Source: an uncultured Clostridia bacterium
GTDB lineage: Bacteria > Bacillota_A > Clostridia > TANB77 > CAG-508
NCBI GenBank assembly: GCA_947625985.1
Contig: CANQQF010000057.1
Coordinates: 1-15,013 of the forward strand
Direction of reading: 5' to 3'
Length of the DNA stretch: 15,013 nt
In this document: piece by piece, positions 14,334 through 15,013 of the stretch
How the letters are laid out: the number at the start of each line of letters is the position of its first letter
Numbering within the stretch: position 1 is the stretch's first letter
Translations under genes and position numbers: made by a program
The notes under the pieces: model-generated
Databases searched by the model: none
What the model was told of the DNA's origin: nothing
Seen by the model: only the letters and a program-made list of their open reading frames with translations

Positions 14334-14948
14334 ATGAAAATGAATAATATAAGTGTAAATATAAAAAGAGACAATATAGTCATAAAAATAAATGAAGATG
14401 CTGAATATATGAGTATTATAGAAGAACTAAGAAAAAAACTACCAGAACTAAAAAAATTCTATAACAATGAAAAAACACCTATATTAGTAACAGGAAAAAT
14501 ATTAAAAAACAAACAAATGGATGAAATAAAAACAATCATAAAAGAAAAAATAAATGTAGAAATAGAGTTTGAAATACCAAAAACATTAGGATTACATAGT
14601 ATAAAAAAGACATTTAATAAAAATATAGAAATATCAGAAACAAAATTTTATAGAGGTTCACTACGTTCAGGACAAAAAATGGAAGTAGAAGGAAGCATTG
14701 TAGTAATAGGAGATGTAAATTCAGGAGCAGAGGTAATTGCATCAGATAACATAGTTGTGCTTGGAAGTTTAAGAGGTCTAGCACATGCTGGAGCAAAAGG
14801 AAACAAAGATGCAATAATATCAGCAGGACTAATAGATACAGTACAGATGAGAATAGCAGATATAGTAAAAGAAATAAATCGAGATGAAGATACATTACAC
14901 AAACAAGCATACTGCTATGTTGAAGAAAATAAAATTATTATAGAATAG
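14334..14948 (+). CDS. minC: Septum site-determining protein MinC
   Basis: MinC inhibits FtsZ assembly away from mid-cell and acts with MinD. The 204 residues divide into an N-terminal FtsZ-inhibiting domain (about 1-95, with variable sequence) and the conserved C-terminal beta-helix domain (about 103-185: FYRGSLRSGQ, GSIVVIGDVNSGAEVIA, GSLRGLAHAGAKG). AAAGGA (14318-14323) lies 10 nt before the ATG; the in-frame ATG at 14340 is a possible alternative. It is 19 nt after the PBP2 gene. minD is expected next, but only 65 nt remain and they show no start of it. Confidence 0.93.
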   Translation: MKMNNISVNIKRDNIVIKINEDAEYMSIIEELRKKLPELKKFYNNEKTPILVTGKILKNKQMDEIKTIIKEKINVEIEFEIPKTLGLHSIKKTFNKNIEISETKFYRGSLRSGQKMEVEGSIVVIGDVNSGAEVIASDNIVVLGSLRGLAHAGAKGNKDAIISAGLIDTVQMRIADIVKEINRDEDTLHKQAYCYVEENKIIIE

Positions 14949-15013
14949 AGTATACATGAGAAGTTTGGAGCAGTTTAGAGCGACGCAAAAGCATAAAAAA
15001 AATAATTTAAGAA

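Noticed and set aside
14323..14337. Five-codon open frame (ATG TTG GAA AAA TGA) overlapping the minC start, as a possible leader peptide
   Set aside because: It has no correctly spaced ribosome binding site of its own; the purines before it belong to minC.
14949..15013. Start of minD at the right edge
   Set aside because: minD is expected by synteny, but no start codon with a ribosome binding site or recognisable MinD N-terminus is visible in the last 65 nt.

Overview
The window is about 15 kb of very AT-rich, gene-dense DNA from a Gram-positive-type bacterium. Gene content (PcrA, MecA, M23 peptidase, DUF4321, RadC, MreBCD, PBP2, MinC), AGGAGG-type ribosome binding sites, A-ending codons and an LPxTG-like surface protein all point to a low-GC Firmicute, most likely an uncultured gut-type member of the Clostridia. 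mecA ends at a TGA placed right beside its terminator, and Trp is encoded by TGG throughout, so the standard bacterial code applies rather than the Mycoplasma code. No tRNA, rRNA, CRISPR array, insertion sequence or phage gene was seen.

Layout. (1) 30-2592: a small single-pass membrane protein with a degenerate prepilin-like N-terminus, then the DNA helicase PcrA. (2) 2763-3773: a membrane-anchored M23 peptidoglycan hydrolase, ending in a strong bidirectional terminator shared with (3) 3828-4433, a convergent mecA gene on the minus strand. (4) 4434-4772: a divergent intergenic region with promoters for both flanking genes. (5) 4773-8507: a 1244-residue surface protein with a signal peptide, a DUF5057/ThuA-like N-terminal domain, one InlB-type repeat, eight MucBP-like repeats and a C-terminal LPNSG sorting signal, followed by a terminator. 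(6) 8688-14948: a seven-gene cell-shape and division operon, DUF4321-radC-mreB-mreC-mreD-mrdA(PBP2)-minC, with short gaps and no internal terminator. It probably continues into minD beyond the window.

How the genes work together. Most of the window concerns the cell envelope: MreBCD and PBP2 build the lateral wall, MinC positions the division septum, the M23 enzyme cuts peptidoglycan, and the large protein decorates the wall. The main observation is that each of the three plus-strand envelope transcription units (M23 peptidase, surface protein, mre operon) has a 12/12 match to the WalR (YycF) consensus TGTWAH-N5-TGTWAH in its short upstream region, suggesting one wall-stress regulon. Other notable points are a radC gene with no NTG start before its conserved N-terminus (probable ATT start), three AATCAAT half-sites around the mre-operon promoter, and an abrupt codon-usage change inside the surface-protein gene. 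I did not find a clearly new defence or mobile system.
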